A DNA stretch of 64,000 nucleotides from Pseudanabaena sp. M085S1SP2A07QC (GCA_020404895.1 JADBWK010000017.1:1-64000); one strand, 5' to 3'; positions 19,863-27,702 are shown, counted from the first letter of the stretch. A program made the numbers and translations. The notes: generated from the letters alone by a model not told the origin.

Positions 19863-20285
19863 ATGGCAATGCAAGCGACCATCTTATTAGTTGAAGATAA
19901 TCCCGATGATGAGCGTTTGGCTGTTAGAGCATTACGTCGAGCCAATATCTCTGCGGAAATCCTCATCGCTCGTAATGGAGAAGAAGCTTTAGCCACAGTT
20001 TTTAATGTAAATTGTCTTCCTATCGTTATGATTTTAGACTTAAAATTGCCAAAAATTGATGGTCTGGATGTTTTAAGAGCTATTCGAGCTAATGCACAAA
20101 CTCGTCTACTACCCGTAGTAATCCTCACTTCATCAAGTGAACAGCGGGATATTATTGACAGCTATGACCTAGGGGCAAATAGCTATGTTCGGAAACCAAT
20201 TGAATTTGATCGATTTACCGACGCTGTGGGGCAATTGGCAATTTACTGGACAAGTATTAATGAACCAATAACTCTAGAAAGATAA
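19863..20285 (+). CDS. Rcp1-like response regulator
   Basis: A 140-residue single-domain receiver with the acidic pair in LLVEDNPDD, acceptor Asp59 in MILDLKLPKIDG, the switch Thr/Ser in VVILTSSSEQRD and the Lys-Pro in VRKPIEFDRF. The ending, with a region like LAIYWTSINEP, is typical of Rcp1-type regulators paired with phytochrome-class kinases. It starts 3 bp after the 1807-residue kinase, so the two are co-translated in effect and should form a phosphorelay. There is no DNA-binding domain, so it must act on another protein or pass phosphate onward. Confidence 0.93.
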   Translation: MAMQATILLVEDNPDDERLAVRALRRANISAEILIARNGEEALATVFNVNCLPIVMILDLKLPKIDGLDVLRAIRANAQTRLLPVVILTSSSEQRDIIDSYDLGANSYVRKPIEFDRFTDAVGQLAIYWTSINEPITLER

Positions 20286-20288
20286 TCC

Positions 20289-20728
20289 ATGGTTGATGTT
20301 CTAAACGTTTTAATAGTTGAAGATAGTGATGATGATGCGCTTCTGGTCGTTCGAGAGTAACATCGTGGAGATTTTAGCGTTGAATGCGAGCGAGTGCAGA
20401 CCTCTGAAACAATTCATCAGGCTCTGAATAAGTGAACTTGGGATGTGCTCATTTCTGATTATCATCTACCTGAAATTACAGCGCCTGAAGTATTCGAGAT
20501 CCTCCAGCAAAGACAGCTCAATCTACCCTTTATCGTCATTTCAGGAAAAATCAATGAATCTCTGGCAATTGAGCTTATGCGGCAAGGGGCGAGTGACTAC
20601 TTGCAAAAAGATAACTTAAAACGACTGCCCGAGTCGGTACGTCGCGGCAAAATTCGCATCCTGATGATCTACAGAAAGCCACCTTGGCTTTAGAACAACG
20701 CCAATTCAATTATGAAATGCAACGATGA
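20289..20728 (+). pseudogene. Broken receiver-domain gene with two stops and a frameshift
   Basis: ATG 20289 opens MVDVLNVLIVEDSDDDALLV, a receiver start, 3 bp after the Rcp1-like gene. TAA interrupts at the VRE-HRGDF position and TGA at NK-TWDV. The frame then reads on through LISDYHLPEITAPEVFEILQ, VISGKINESLAIE and GASDYLQKD. Near 20655 a shift moves the match to DDLQKATLALEQRQFNYEMQ, a coiled-coil linker of the sort that leads into PAS or kinase domains. It was probably the start of a REC-PAS/kinase protein that formed a three-gene relay with the upstream pair and has since decayed. Confidence 0.85.
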
Positions 20729-20738
20729 ATAATATCAA

Positions 20739-20832
20739 TAGGATTTACGCAAAAGCACGCCAATGTAGGGGAAATTCATGAATTGCCCCTACATTGCGAT
20801 AAGGATTTCAATATAGTTTTGCGTAAGTCCTA
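20739..20832. mobile_element. Inverted-repeat element family 2, copy A
   Basis: The ends TAGGATTTACGCAAAA and TTTTGCGTAAGTCCTA are complementary over 16 bp with one mismatch. The interior contains AATTCATGAATTGCCC. A relative of nearly equal length lies at 48874-48966 with the same ends and the same inner motif. Both are flanked by TA, so the true ends may be GGA...TCC with a TA target duplication. It is non-coding. Confidence 0.75.
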
Positions 20833-20847
20833 ACCCAAAGGATTTTA

Positions 20848-20880
20848 AAGTCACAAAATGGCTAAGCCATTTTGTGACTT
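20848..20880. terminator. Palindrome between the REC remnant and the K+ channel gene
   Basis: The arms AAGTCACAAAATGGC and GCCATTTTGTGACTT close on the 3-base loop TAA. It sits 4 bp beyond the stop of the leftward channel gene, where a bidirectional terminator is expected. There is no strong T-run. Confidence 0.5.
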
Positions 20881-20884
20881 GGTA

Positions 20885-21772
20885 TTATATAGCTATCGTT
20901 TCGTGGAAATAAGTGTAATCTAGATAGCGATGTCCATCATTTCCCATATGAATCACATCGACAAAACGGCGATCGAACATGAGGTTGCGTGCTGCATAAA
21001 AGTGTCGAGCGTGAAGCGTACCCTCAACTGTTTCATCCACACCAGTCAGCGACACGAGAATTTGGGCATGTAATCGTTCCATTGATTCTAAAGTCAAACC
21101 ATACAAAGGACTACTTTGATCGATCATATGCATGACTGTCCATGACAGTAAAAAGACAGGAGAATGATCGCGCACTAGTTTTAGTTCATGCAAACGCCGC
21201 ATCATCTGCCCTTCTTCTGTTACTTCATCGATCATTAGATAAACACTCAGTTTCGCTTCGAGAATATTATTGCGTCGCTCGTTAGCAGTACGAAATGTGA
21301 GGGTGGGAATGCCGTTGTAGTCGTGAATTGTCGCGACGCGGCTAAACATTACACGGGAAGAAGATTTAGCAAATCTAGTAAAAGCTATTCCCGTGATCAC
21401 CGCAAATAACATCAAACTTGCGATCGATTCTAGGGTAACCAGCAGATTAGCATAAAGTGTTTGGGGATTCATTACTCCATAGCCAATGGAAGCAAGGGTC
21501 TGAACACTAAAGAAAAAAGCTTCCATAAAGCCTACTTTTGGGATGCCTGCGATCGCATTGGCATCGAGCAAATAGAGAACAGCAAAAAACGCATTGAGGA
21601 AGATATCAAATCCCACCACGATCCCCACAAATCCAATCCAAGGAATTGTTAACAAGAGATGATAAGGATCGCGAAAATAAGAATGCCAAGAGTTTCCGCC
21701 GACAACTTGTAGAACGCCATCACGCTGTTCTAATTTGATTACAGGACGATGGAGGTTACGTTTGATTCTCAT
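20885..21772 (-). CDS. Inward-rectifier (KirBac-type) potassium channel
   Basis: A 295-residue protein with two membrane helices around a pore loop and a C-terminal immunoglobulin-like cytoplasmic domain (TFRTANERRNNILEAKLSVY, LSWTVMHMIDQSSPLYG), which is the layout of bacterial Kir channels. The selectivity filter reads TLASIGYGVMNP; the KirBac1.1 filter is followed by Asp (GYGD), here by Val. Expected to be a tetrameric inner-membrane K+ channel. It is transcribed divergently from sfsA with 85 bp between the starts. The length is close to the family norm. Confidence 0.93.
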   Translation of the reverse strand: MRIKRNLHRPVIKLEQRDGVLQVVGGNSWHSYFRDPYHLLLTIPWIGFVGIVVGFDIFLNAFFAVLYLLDANAIAGIPKVGFMEAFFFSVQTLASIGYGVMNPQTLYANLLVTLESIASLMLFAVITGIAFTRFAKSSSRVMFSRVATIHDYNGIPTLTFRTANERRNNILEAKLSVYLMIDEVTEEGQMMRRLHELKLVRDHSPVFLLSWTVMHMIDQSSPLYGLTLESMERLHAQILVSLTGVDETVEGTLHARHFYAARNLMFDRRFVDVIHMGNDGHRYLDYTYFHETIAI

Positions 21773-21857
21773 ATTAACTTACTGTCAAAGTGACTTTCTC
21801 TTCATGTTAATATGGTCAGCGCCTTGCGCCGTTCATATCAAACTAATTCAACTAAAA

Positions 21858-22571
21858 ATGTCACAAGTCCATACTTACGCTGATCTCATCTCAGGTCGTT
21901 TGGTCAGCCGTTATAAAAGGTTCTTTGCCGATATAGAACTAGATAATGGTGAACTAATTACTGCGCATTGTGCTAATACTGGACCGATGACAGGTGTCTG
22001 CAAAGTTGGCAGTCCTGTTTTGATTTCTCATCATTCCAATCCTAAGCGTAAACTTGCGTATAGTTGGGAAGCAATTTATTTAGATGAACAATGGATTGGG
22101 ATTAATACGAGTCTTCCCAATCATGTGATCGGAAATATGCTCGATCGCCATTTACTTCCAGAGCTAGAAACCTATACCGATGTAAAGGGTGAAGTTAGCT
22201 ATGGTAACGAAAAGAGTCGGATTGATTTCCTCTTGACTGATAGTGCTACTGCTAAAAGAACCTATGTAGAAGTTAAAAATACGACTTGGTGTAAGGGTAA
22301 CTTAGCTTTATTTCCTGATACGGTGACAACAAGAGGACAAAAACATTTACGTGAATTGATGTCAGTGATTACAGAAGATACATCTGCTGCTTTAATTTTC
22401 TTTATCAATCGAGGGGATTGCGATCGCTTTGCCGCAGGAGCAGAAGTCGATCCCGAATATGCAAGGCTTTTAAAAGAAGCGATCGCTAAAGGTGTGAAGG
22501 TATTACCCTGTCGATTTGCGATCGAGCCGACGAAAATTACATACTTAGGCTTAGCAGATTTAGAAATTTAG
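21858..22571 (+). CDS. sfsA: SfsA family protein
   Basis: A 237-residue protein when started at ATG 21858. The longer open frame from 21735 adds residues unrelated to the family and overlaps the divergent channel gene. Family features are clear: SGRLVSRYKRFFADIEL (OB-like N-terminal domain), HCANTGPMTG, the nuclease-like core RIDFLLTD and YVEVKNTTW, FPDTVTTRGQKHL and HLRELM. SfsA is named for sugar-fermentation stimulation in E. coli and combines an OB-like domain with a PD-(D/E)XK-like fold; its precise role is unsettled. The gene stands alone and ends at a pair of palindromes. Confidence 0.95.
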   Translation: MSQVHTYADLISGRLVSRYKRFFADIELDNGELITAHCANTGPMTGVCKVGSPVLISHHSNPKRKLAYSWEAIYLDEQWIGINTSLPNHVIGNMLDRHLLPELETYTDVKGEVSYGNEKSRIDFLLTDSATAKRTYVEVKNTTWCKGNLALFPDTVTTRGQKHLRELMSVITEDTSAALIFFINRGDCDRFAAGAEVDPEYARLLKEAIAKGVKVLPCRFAIEPTKITYLGLADLEI

Positions 22572-22580
22572 CTCAAAAAC

Positions 22581-22619
22581 AGTAGTCATAAGCGACGCTT
22601 CGCGTCGCCTATGACTACT
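22581..22619. repeat. Perfect palindrome with TTC tip downstream of sfsA
   Basis: The arms run from AGTAGTCATA through AGCGACGC to the TTC loop and back as GCGTCGC, CTATGACTACT. The tip is the GCTTCGC heptamer, the complement of the GCGAAGC tip seen in many other palindromes here. It could act in termination of sfsA. Confidence 0.7.
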
Positions 22620-22665
22620 CAAAAAAAATAGAGGAGGCGCAAAGCGTCTCCTCTATTTTTTTGAG
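22618..22665. terminator. Bidirectional terminator hairpin between sfsA and a small leftward ORF
   Basis: CTCAAAAAAA precedes a GC-rich stem (ATAGAGGAGGCGC, loop AAA, GCGTCTCCTCTAT) that ends TTTTTTTGAG. It has A/T runs on both sides of a strong stem, so it fits intrinsic termination from either direction. Confidence 0.75.
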
Positions 22666-22673
22666 TTAAGCAG

Positions 22674-22760
22674 TTACGCATCTGTAAAAGGTTTAACGAT
22701 TTTCCAGAATGTGTAAGGAACACCAAGACTCAAAACAAAACAAACTGCTAGTTCTGCCAT
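22674..22760 (-). CDS. Possible 28-residue single-pass membrane peptide
   Basis: A leftward ATG at 22760 opens 28 codons starting MAELAVCFVLSLGVPYTFWK and ending in a short polar tail (VKPFTDA). It looks like one membrane helix followed by a Trp-Lys boundary, as in the tiny subunits of photosynthetic complexes, but I do not recognise it as any named subunit. It stops 9 bp before a strong terminator on its own strand, which supports a real short transcript. No good Shine-Dalgarno is visible. It is equally possible that this is a chance ORF. Confidence 0.45.
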   Translation of the reverse strand: MAELAVCFVLSLGVPYTFWKIVKPFTDA

Positions 22761-22875
22761 ATGTCAAGAGACAAGTTTTGTATAAGTAAGTTTTTGATCA
22801 ATAGCAGAGGCTGCTAGATAGATCCCTCATGATACAGCCTTTTCTCAATTTTTGCTATATCCAGTTGGGGGATAC

Positions 22876-22999
22876 CAGGGCAACCGCATAAAAAATAGAC
22901 AGCTTACGCAGTAAGGATTTCAATCCTAAGTATTTTTACTCACTGATTTCTAGACTGCCTGATAGTTAAGGATTTCAATTTTTTTATGCGGTTGCCCTG
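22876..22999. mobile_element. 124-bp inverted-repeat element with a 10-bp target duplication
   Basis: The perfect 20-bp ends CAGGGCAACCGCATAAAAAA are present in inverted orientation at both sides. The flanks TGGGGGATAC (22866-22875) and TGGGGGATAC (23000-23009) are identical, a 10-bp target duplication. It is non-coding, so it is a MITE. Ends starting CAGGG and an 8-10 bp duplication fit the ISAs1 group; this assignment is an inference. It lies in the 410-bp gap upstream of the outer-membrane-like gene. Confidence 0.88.
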
Positions 23000-23172
23000 T
23001 GGGGGATACAAAGTGGATCGCACAGCGCTCCACTATATCCACTATATTTGTTGCTAAATTTTTTCGCCAAACTATCCAACTTGTGATAGTCTGTCTCCCT
23101 GACGGGGTTACTCAGAAAACCAAGTAAAAAACTAAGTAAATAAATCGTTTCTCACACAAGGAAGTGATATCA

Positions 23173-23700
23173 ATGAAAAATATAACTAACTTAAATAAAA
23201 TTTTGATCAGCTTGACTGCATTGGGATGCATGTCAGCTATCGCAGCAGTTCCCTCAGCTCAAGCTCAGCCTGCTTATGGCAGCTACGTAGGCGCAGGTGC
23301 TAGTTTTGGCTTTACAAGCGGCAATTCTGCCGCAGGTGAAAGCTCTCGCACCTCTGTTCTAATTTCAGCTCGCTATAAGTTTTTAGAACTCCCTATTTCG
23401 ATCAGAACCCAGATTTTAGTTGGAAATAGCACCGCAGTTGTCCCAACAGTTTCCTTCGATGTGCCATTAAACTTCGATACAGATGTTTATATTGGTGCAG
23501 GTGTAGCGCTTTCTAATACTGTGGATACGACACCTGTTGGTAACAAAAATAGCTTTGTAATTCAACCTGGTATTGACTACACAGTACCTAATAGTAACCT
23601 TGTCCTATTTGGCAATGTGCTCTTTGCCTTCGATGCCTATCGCAATTCGCCTGGAACATCGGCAACTTCTTTACAAACTGGTTTGGGTTTACGATTCTAG
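23173..23700 (+). CDS. Secreted outer-membrane beta-barrel-like protein
   Basis: A 175-residue protein from ATG 23173; the GTG at 23164 is less likely. A signal peptide (MKNITNLNKILISLTALGCM, then AAVPSAQAQ) ends with an Ala-x-Ala site near residue 36. The mature part alternates polar and hydrophobic residues (ILISARYKFLELPISIRTQILVG-like strands) and ends GLGLRF, a C-terminal Phe as in many outer-membrane barrels. It resembles small OmpA/porin-like barrels of eight strands, but no specific family is recognised. A terminator follows at 23733. Confidence 0.75.
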   Translation: MKNITNLNKILISLTALGCMSAIAAVPSAQAQPAYGSYVGAGASFGFTSGNSAAGESSRTSVLISARYKFLELPISIRTQILVGNSTAVVPTVSFDVPLNFDTDVYIGAGVALSNTVDTTPVGNKNSFVIQPGIDYTVPNSNLVLFGNVLFAFDAYRNSPGTSATSLQTGLGLRF

Positions 23701-23732
23701 AAAAGGCTAATTTGATTATGTCGCCAAAAAAC

Positions 23733-23767
23733 AAACTAAAGGCAGCTCCAAGAGCTGCCTTTAGTTT
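23733..23767 (+). terminator. Intrinsic terminator of the barrel-like gene
   Basis: The stem AAACTAAAGGCAGCT / AGCTGCCTTTAGTTT closes on the 5-base loop CCAAG and is 33 bp past the stop codon. Confidence 0.75.
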
Positions 23768-23787
23768 TAGCAATTTTCATTTTTATA

Positions 23788-23874
23788 GTTGTAGTCAATG
23801 GTCTTAGGATAAATCAAAAACCAAGAATTGATTGGCGGCGCGAAGCGCCGCCAATCAATTCTTGGTTTTTGATT
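23788..23874. repeat. GCGAAGC-tipped palindrome unit, copy A
   Basis: A 63-bp palindrome (23812-23874) with the core ATTGGCGGCGC, loop GAA, GCGCCGCCAAT, preceded by a conserved lead GTTGTAGTCA...CTTAG. The same lead and palindrome recur at 39490-39571. Outer arm bases differ between copies but remain complementary. Confidence 0.8.
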
Positions 23875-23908
23875 CACAAAGTGGCGCAGCCTCTTTGTGC
23901 TTAGGTAT

Positions 23909-23963
23909 AAAATCAGTTTTGATTAAAGTCTGCCTTTGGCGGACTTTAATCAAAACTGATTTT
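23909..23963. repeat. 55-bp near-perfect palindrome upstream of hfq
   Basis: The arms AAAATCAGTTTTGATTAAAG and CTTTAATCAAAACTGATTTT flank a TCTGCC-TTT-GGCGGA tip. It belongs to a chain of hairpins filling the 345 bp before hfq (also 23875-23899 and a weaker one near 23964-23995). The stretch after it, AAAATCGGTTTCATAATGA, is the complement of the outer arm of the nested palindrome at 43225. Confidence 0.75.
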
Positions 23964-24046
23964 GGATTTTTTAACGCTGTAGGTACTGAAAAATCCAAAA
24001 TCGGTTTCATAATGATAGTATTCGTAAAACTGCCATAGGTAAGACG

Positions 24047-24271
24047 ATGAGCGCACCAACAGCAACTAAAATCGGACTCAATACGGCGCTGCCAAGTATT
24101 CGCCGCATTCATGCCATTATTCGCGACAAAAACGAAGTCCAAGTCAAGCTAACCACAGGTGATGAATTGCGTGGCAAGCTTGTTTGGATTGACGATCAAT
24201 GTATTTGCATGGATGCATCTGGACATAAGATCGTGATTTGGCAACATGCGATCGCCTTCATCAAAGGCTAA
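24047..24271 (+). CDS. hfq: Hfq-like RNA chaperone
   Basis: A 74-residue Sm-like protein. The Sm1 motif is visible as VQVKLTTGDELRGKLVWIDDQCICM and an Sm2-like stretch as HKIVIWQHAIAFIKG. Cyanobacterial Hfq is short, lacks the disordered tail of the E. coli protein and diverges in its RNA-binding residues; in Synechocystis it is needed for motility through the type IV pilus ATPase. The start follows a chain of hairpins that may regulate its message. A palindrome downstream (24311-24337) probably ends transcription. Confidence 0.9.
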   Translation: MSAPTATKIGLNTALPSIRRIHAIIRDKNEVQVKLTTGDELRGKLVWIDDQCICMDASGHKIVIWQHAIAFIKG

Positions 24272-24310
24272 CTAACTTTTGAGATCTGCGCAAAGCTAGG
24301 TGTAATTGTG

Positions 24311-24337
24311 TAAGGCTCACATGCAGCGTGAGCCTTA
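24311..24337. terminator. Hairpin after hfq
   Basis: TAAGGCTCAC / GTGAGCCTTA form a 10-bp stem 39 bp after the hfq stop. A second small palindrome (CAGCGC-AAA-GCGCTG, 24355-24369) follows. Confidence 0.55.
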
Positions 24338-24391
24338 GCTAGATAATTTGTTAGCAGCGCAAAGCGCTGTAACTAAATAGATTCTTTGAGG

Positions 24392-24523
24392 ATGTATGGT
24401 TGCGACACCACAATCTATTGTGAAATCTCCACTCCTCATCAAGTGGGAAAAATTGGATTAATCCCGATCAATTACCTCAAGCTGAAATCTAATAAGGGCT
24501 GCGCGAAGCGCTGCTCTTATTAA
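24392..24523 (+). CDS. Doubtful 43-codon ORF ending in a palindrome
   Basis: ATG 24392 opens a frame whose middle reads GKIGLIPINYLKL, reminiscent of the end of an SH3-like domain, and whose last codons are the GCGAAGC-tipped palindrome at 24491-24521. It may be a gene remnant captured upstream of the palindrome or chance. No ribosome site is evident. Confidence 0.25.
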   Translation: MYGCDTTIYCEISTPHQVGKIGLIPINYLKLKSNKGCAKRCSY

Positions 24524-24533
24524 CGAGTAAATC

Positions 24534-25649
24534 ATGAAAGTAGAATTTTATTACAGTCAGCGTAAGTATGAATGCATGGTTGTGGTGTTGCCTGATCAGC
24601 AGGGAGAGAAAAAGGAGTTACGCATCCGCAATCACGAAGGTGAAATTTTAGCCATACGGCAAGGTCAAAAAACAGCTCTGCGTGGCAAAAGTCGGGCTAC
24701 TTCGCAGGAAGTAGATATTTTAAAAAATAATTATTACAACCTCATCAAAGCTGCTGTAAATGCTCTTGATCTTGCCGAAAAGCACAAACTCCTTAAGGAC
24801 AAAAACGAAGAAATCCGCTTGCTTAATGCGGAGATTTCTATTTTCAGGGAAAAGGCTAATCTTTCAGAAGCAGAAAGAGGTGAGATATTACAACTCAGAG
24901 ATCAGATCAAAACTTTAGCTAATCAGCAAAATATTCCTATCTTTAATTATGACGAGCAAGAGACGGAAGCGAAACTAATTAAAAGAATAGGAATGAAAGC
25001 TTGGCAAAAGTTAGAAATATCTAGCAAGAATGATCTGTTTAGTGCTTATAAGCATAAGTATTTAGTTGAATCCGACATTTTTACAGAAGATTTCTCAGAC
25101 TACAAGCCATCATGTTTATATATTGCTAGCGTTGTCGAAAGAGAGATTGTGCAGTCTTTTTTTAAGAGTTTCTATCACTTTCTTTGTAAGCAAAATCCGA
25201 TGCGTAAAGACTTTGTGATCGGTGGAGTGATCCTTAAAAACAGAGGGAAATATACAATCGGCAGCTTGCCTTATCTGATTGCGAAGGAATGGGATACTTT
25301 TAGTGACGAAATTTTAAATAGAGATAGTTTATCTATTGCCGATCGCGATCGCCTTTACTATCACAAAGTTAATGATCAGAAAATATCAGCTAACGATCAC
25401 CAATTAGTAAATGAATTTTTAGAGCAGTGGGATCATCCAGTTTCTAACTGGCTCTCAGGCAACCAAAAAGCCGCTAGTAAAATTGACCAAATCGCTAAAT
25501 TACGAAACTTGACGGCGCATCCTATGCCAATATACAAATGGCAATTTACAGAATTATGGCTGCTAGTGATTGGTGGCAAAACTAAAAGCGGTCGGAACCA
25601 GAAGGGTTTGCTCAAGGAAATACACGAGAAATCAAATGCAATCCATTGA
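24534..25649 (+). CDS. Unrecognised coiled-coil protein with HEPN-like Rx4H motif
   Basis: A 371-residue soluble protein that I do not recognise. Residues 1-55 look like a small beta-rich domain (YSQRKYECMVVVLPDQ, LRIRNHEGEILAIRQGQ). Residues about 60-140 are strongly helical and charged, likely a coiled coil. Residues about 185-360 are helical and contain KLRNLTAHP, in which Arg324 and His329 form R-N-x3-H, the signature of HEPN ribonuclease domains. It is preceded by hfq on the same strand (262 bp, with hairpins between) and followed by a large palindrome. An RNA-related or abortive-infection role is possible but unproven; the HEPN match rests on the motif and the helical context only. Confidence 0.8.
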   Translation: MKVEFYYSQRKYECMVVVLPDQQGEKKELRIRNHEGEILAIRQGQKTALRGKSRATSQEVDILKNNYYNLIKAAVNALDLAEKHKLLKDKNEEIRLLNAEISIFREKANLSEAERGEILQLRDQIKTLANQQNIPIFNYDEQETEAKLIKRIGMKAWQKLEISSKNDLFSAYKHKYLVESDIFTEDFSDYKPSCLYIASVVEREIVQSFFKSFYHFLCKQNPMRKDFVIGGVILKNRGKYTIGSLPYLIAKEWDTFSDEILNRDSLSIADRDRLYYHKVNDQKISANDHQLVNEFLEQWDHPVSNWLSGNQKAASKIDQIAKLRNLTAHPMPIYKWQFTELWLLVIGGKTKSGRNQKGLLKEIHEKSNAIH

Positions 25650-25671
25650 AAATAAGTACCTCAGCATAATT

Positions 25672-25732
25672 AAAAACCCAGAGCCAAAATCTGTACCGCC
25701 CGCGCAGCGGGCGGTACAGATTTTGGGTTTTT
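25672..25732. repeat. 61-bp palindrome with GCA tip, likely terminator
   Basis: Arms of the form AAAAACCCA...CAAAATCTGTACCGCCCGC close on GCA and return, with a 4-base asymmetry (gagc). It lies 23 bp after the stop of the coiled-coil gene and ends in TTTTT, so it can serve as terminator. Confidence 0.7.
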
Positions 25733-25824
25733 ATATATAATCCAATTCTGAAGTTAATGCTTATTTTTTAACTACAAGTCCTAGTAATCAAAAATAATTA
25801 AACATTAGTGAGCTACTTTCTTTT

Positions 25825-27702
25825 ATGGCTACATCTTTTCCTCCTTCACAAGCCTCTAGCCTTTGGCAACTCTGGCAACATGGCGCAAAAAATCATCCCG
25901 ATACGATCGCCCTTTACGATCCCCATGTCAATCCGCCCGTCAGAATTTCTTACAAAGACACCTTTGAGCAGATAAATGCATTTGGGGCTGGCTTGCGATC
26001 GCTGGGCATCCAGTTTGGTGAAAAAGTTGCTCTAATTGCCGATAATTCACCGCGTTGGTTAATTGCAGACCAAGGAATTTTAGCGATCGGGGCAGCTAAT
26101 GCCACCCGCAGTTCTCAGGCTGAACGTAGCGAATTGCTATACATCATCGAGCATAGTGATAGCGTCGCGATCGTCGTGGAGAATCTCGCCACCCTCAAAA
26201 AACTCGAACCTGAACTACATACATTACCCGTCAAGCAAATTATTTTGCTCTCAGACGAAACGCCACCCGAAGGCGCGTTTAACTTTCAGCAACTACTGAC
26301 AAGAGGCAGTAGCAAAGACCTAGGCAATGTAGACATCAAGCGCGACACACTGGCGACGCTGATCTACACCTCAGGAACAACAGCTAGACCCAAAGGCGTA
26401 ATGCTCACTCACGGGAATTTCTTGTACGAAGTCGAAGGAGCACAGTCAGTATTGCAACTAAAGGTCGGCGAAAAAGTATTAAGTATCTTACCGACATGGC
26501 ATTCCTACGAGCGCACCTTTGAATATTTCATCTTTTCTCAAGGTTGCACCCAGATTTACACCAATCTTCGCACCATCAAAAAGGATCTCAAAGAGCATAA
26601 ACCTGACTATATGGTTGCTGTGCCCCGCTTATGGGAATCAATCTATGAAGGGGTACAGAAAAATTTTCGGGAGCAACCTGCTAAGAAGCAGCGTTTGGTA
26701 AATTTCTTTCTAAAAACGAGTCAGAAATACATTACCGCCAAGCGAATTGTCCAAGGCGTAAATGTGGAAAATCTCTATCCTTCTTTAGCGGATAAATTGA
26801 AGGCTTCGCTGGTAGTTTTGGGTCTATGGGCAGTCCATAAGCTTGGTAACAAATTGGTTTATCAAAAAGTACGAGAAGCAACGGGCGGGAATTTCAAATA
26901 CATCGTTAGCGGCGGCGGCTCAATCGCAGAACACCTCGAAGACTTCTATGAAATTGTCGGTATCGAGATTTTAGGCGGCTATGGCTTGACCGAAACCTCA
27001 CCGATTACCCATGTGCGTCGTCCAGCTCGCAATATTCGTGGCGGCGATGGGCAGCCATTGCCCAATACCGAAACTCGCATTGTCGATATGTCTACAAGAG
27101 CCGATGTGCCAGTCGGTCAGCAAGGGCTAGTTTTAATTCGTGGTCCACAAGTGATGCAGGGATATTACAAAAATCCTGAAGCCACGGCAAAAGCGATCGA
27201 TCCTCAGGGCTGGTTTGATACAGGGGATTTAGGCTATGTCAGTAAATGGGATGATTTGGTCATCACAGGCCGCGCCAAGGATACGATCGTCTTAACTAAT
27301 GGTGAGAATATTGAGCCGCAGCCGATCGAAGATGCTTGTATCCGTAGTGTCTATATCGATCAGGTAGTACTGGTGGGGCAAGACCAAAAGCAGTTGGGTG
27401 TCTTGATTGTTCCTAATCTATCGGCATTAGAATCCGCAGGTTTAGTTCCTGCTGATTCTAATTTGGTGGATATTTTGCCAATGTTAAATAATCCCAAAAT
27501 TCGTAATCTCTATCGCGACGAACTTAATCGTGAAGTTCAAAACCGCCCAGGATATAGCATCAACGATCGCATCGGTGTTTTCGAGTTCTTGCCTGAGCCT
27601 TTTACCATCGATAATGGGTTCCTAACGCAAACATTCAAGATCCGACGTAACATCGTATTTGAGCGTTATCAAGATATTATTGTCAAAATGTTTACTTCAT
27701 AA
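25825..27702 (+). CDS. aas: Long-chain acyl-ACP/acyl-CoA synthetase
   Basis: A 625-residue ANL-superfamily adenylating enzyme. The AMP-binding P-loop is LIYTSGTTARPKGVM, the A5 motif is GGYGLTETSP, the A7 motif is GWFDTGDLGYV and the hinge region is ITGRAKDTIVLTNGEN. The sequence follows the bacterial long-chain fatty-acid CoA ligase type (an inserted region near residues 290-360), which in cyanobacteria is represented by the single Aas enzyme that re-activates free fatty acids onto acyl carrier protein. It is somewhat shorter than the usual Aas. Its last three codons (ACT TCA TAA) lie inside a 45-bp tandem duplication. Confidence 0.9.
   Translation: MATSFPPSQASSLWQLWQHGAKNHPDTIALYDPHVNPPVRISYKDTFEQINAFGAGLRSLGIQFGEKVALIADNSPRWLIADQGILAIGAANATRSSQAERSELLYIIEHSDSVAIVVENLATLKKLEPELHTLPVKQIILLSDETPPEGAFNFQQLLTRGSSKDLGNVDIKRDTLATLIYTSGTTARPKGVMLTHGNFLYEVEGAQSVLQLKVGEKVLSILPTWHSYERTFEYFIFSQGCTQIYTNLRTIKKDLKEHKPDYMVAVPRLWESIYEGVQKNFREQPAKKQRLVNFFLKTSQKYITAKRIVQGVNVENLYPSLADKLKASLVVLGLWAVHKLGNKLVYQKVREATGGNFKYIVSGGGSIAEHLEDFYEIVGIEILGGYGLTETSPITHVRRPARNIRGGDGQPLPNTETRIVDMSTRADVPVGQQGLVLIRGPQVMQGYYKNPEATAKAIDPQGWFDTGDLGYVSKWDDLVITGRAKDTIVLTNGENIEPQPIEDACIRSVYIDQVVLVGQDQKQLGVLIVPNLSALESAGLVPADSNLVDILPMLNNPKIRNLYRDELNREVQNRPGYSINDRIGVFEFLPEPFTIDNGFLTQTFKIRRNIVFERYQDIIVKMFTS

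Noticed and set aside
21735-21857. Upstream extension of sfsA
   Set aside because: The extra 41 residues do not match the family and would overlap the divergent channel gene; ATG 21858 gives the normal length.
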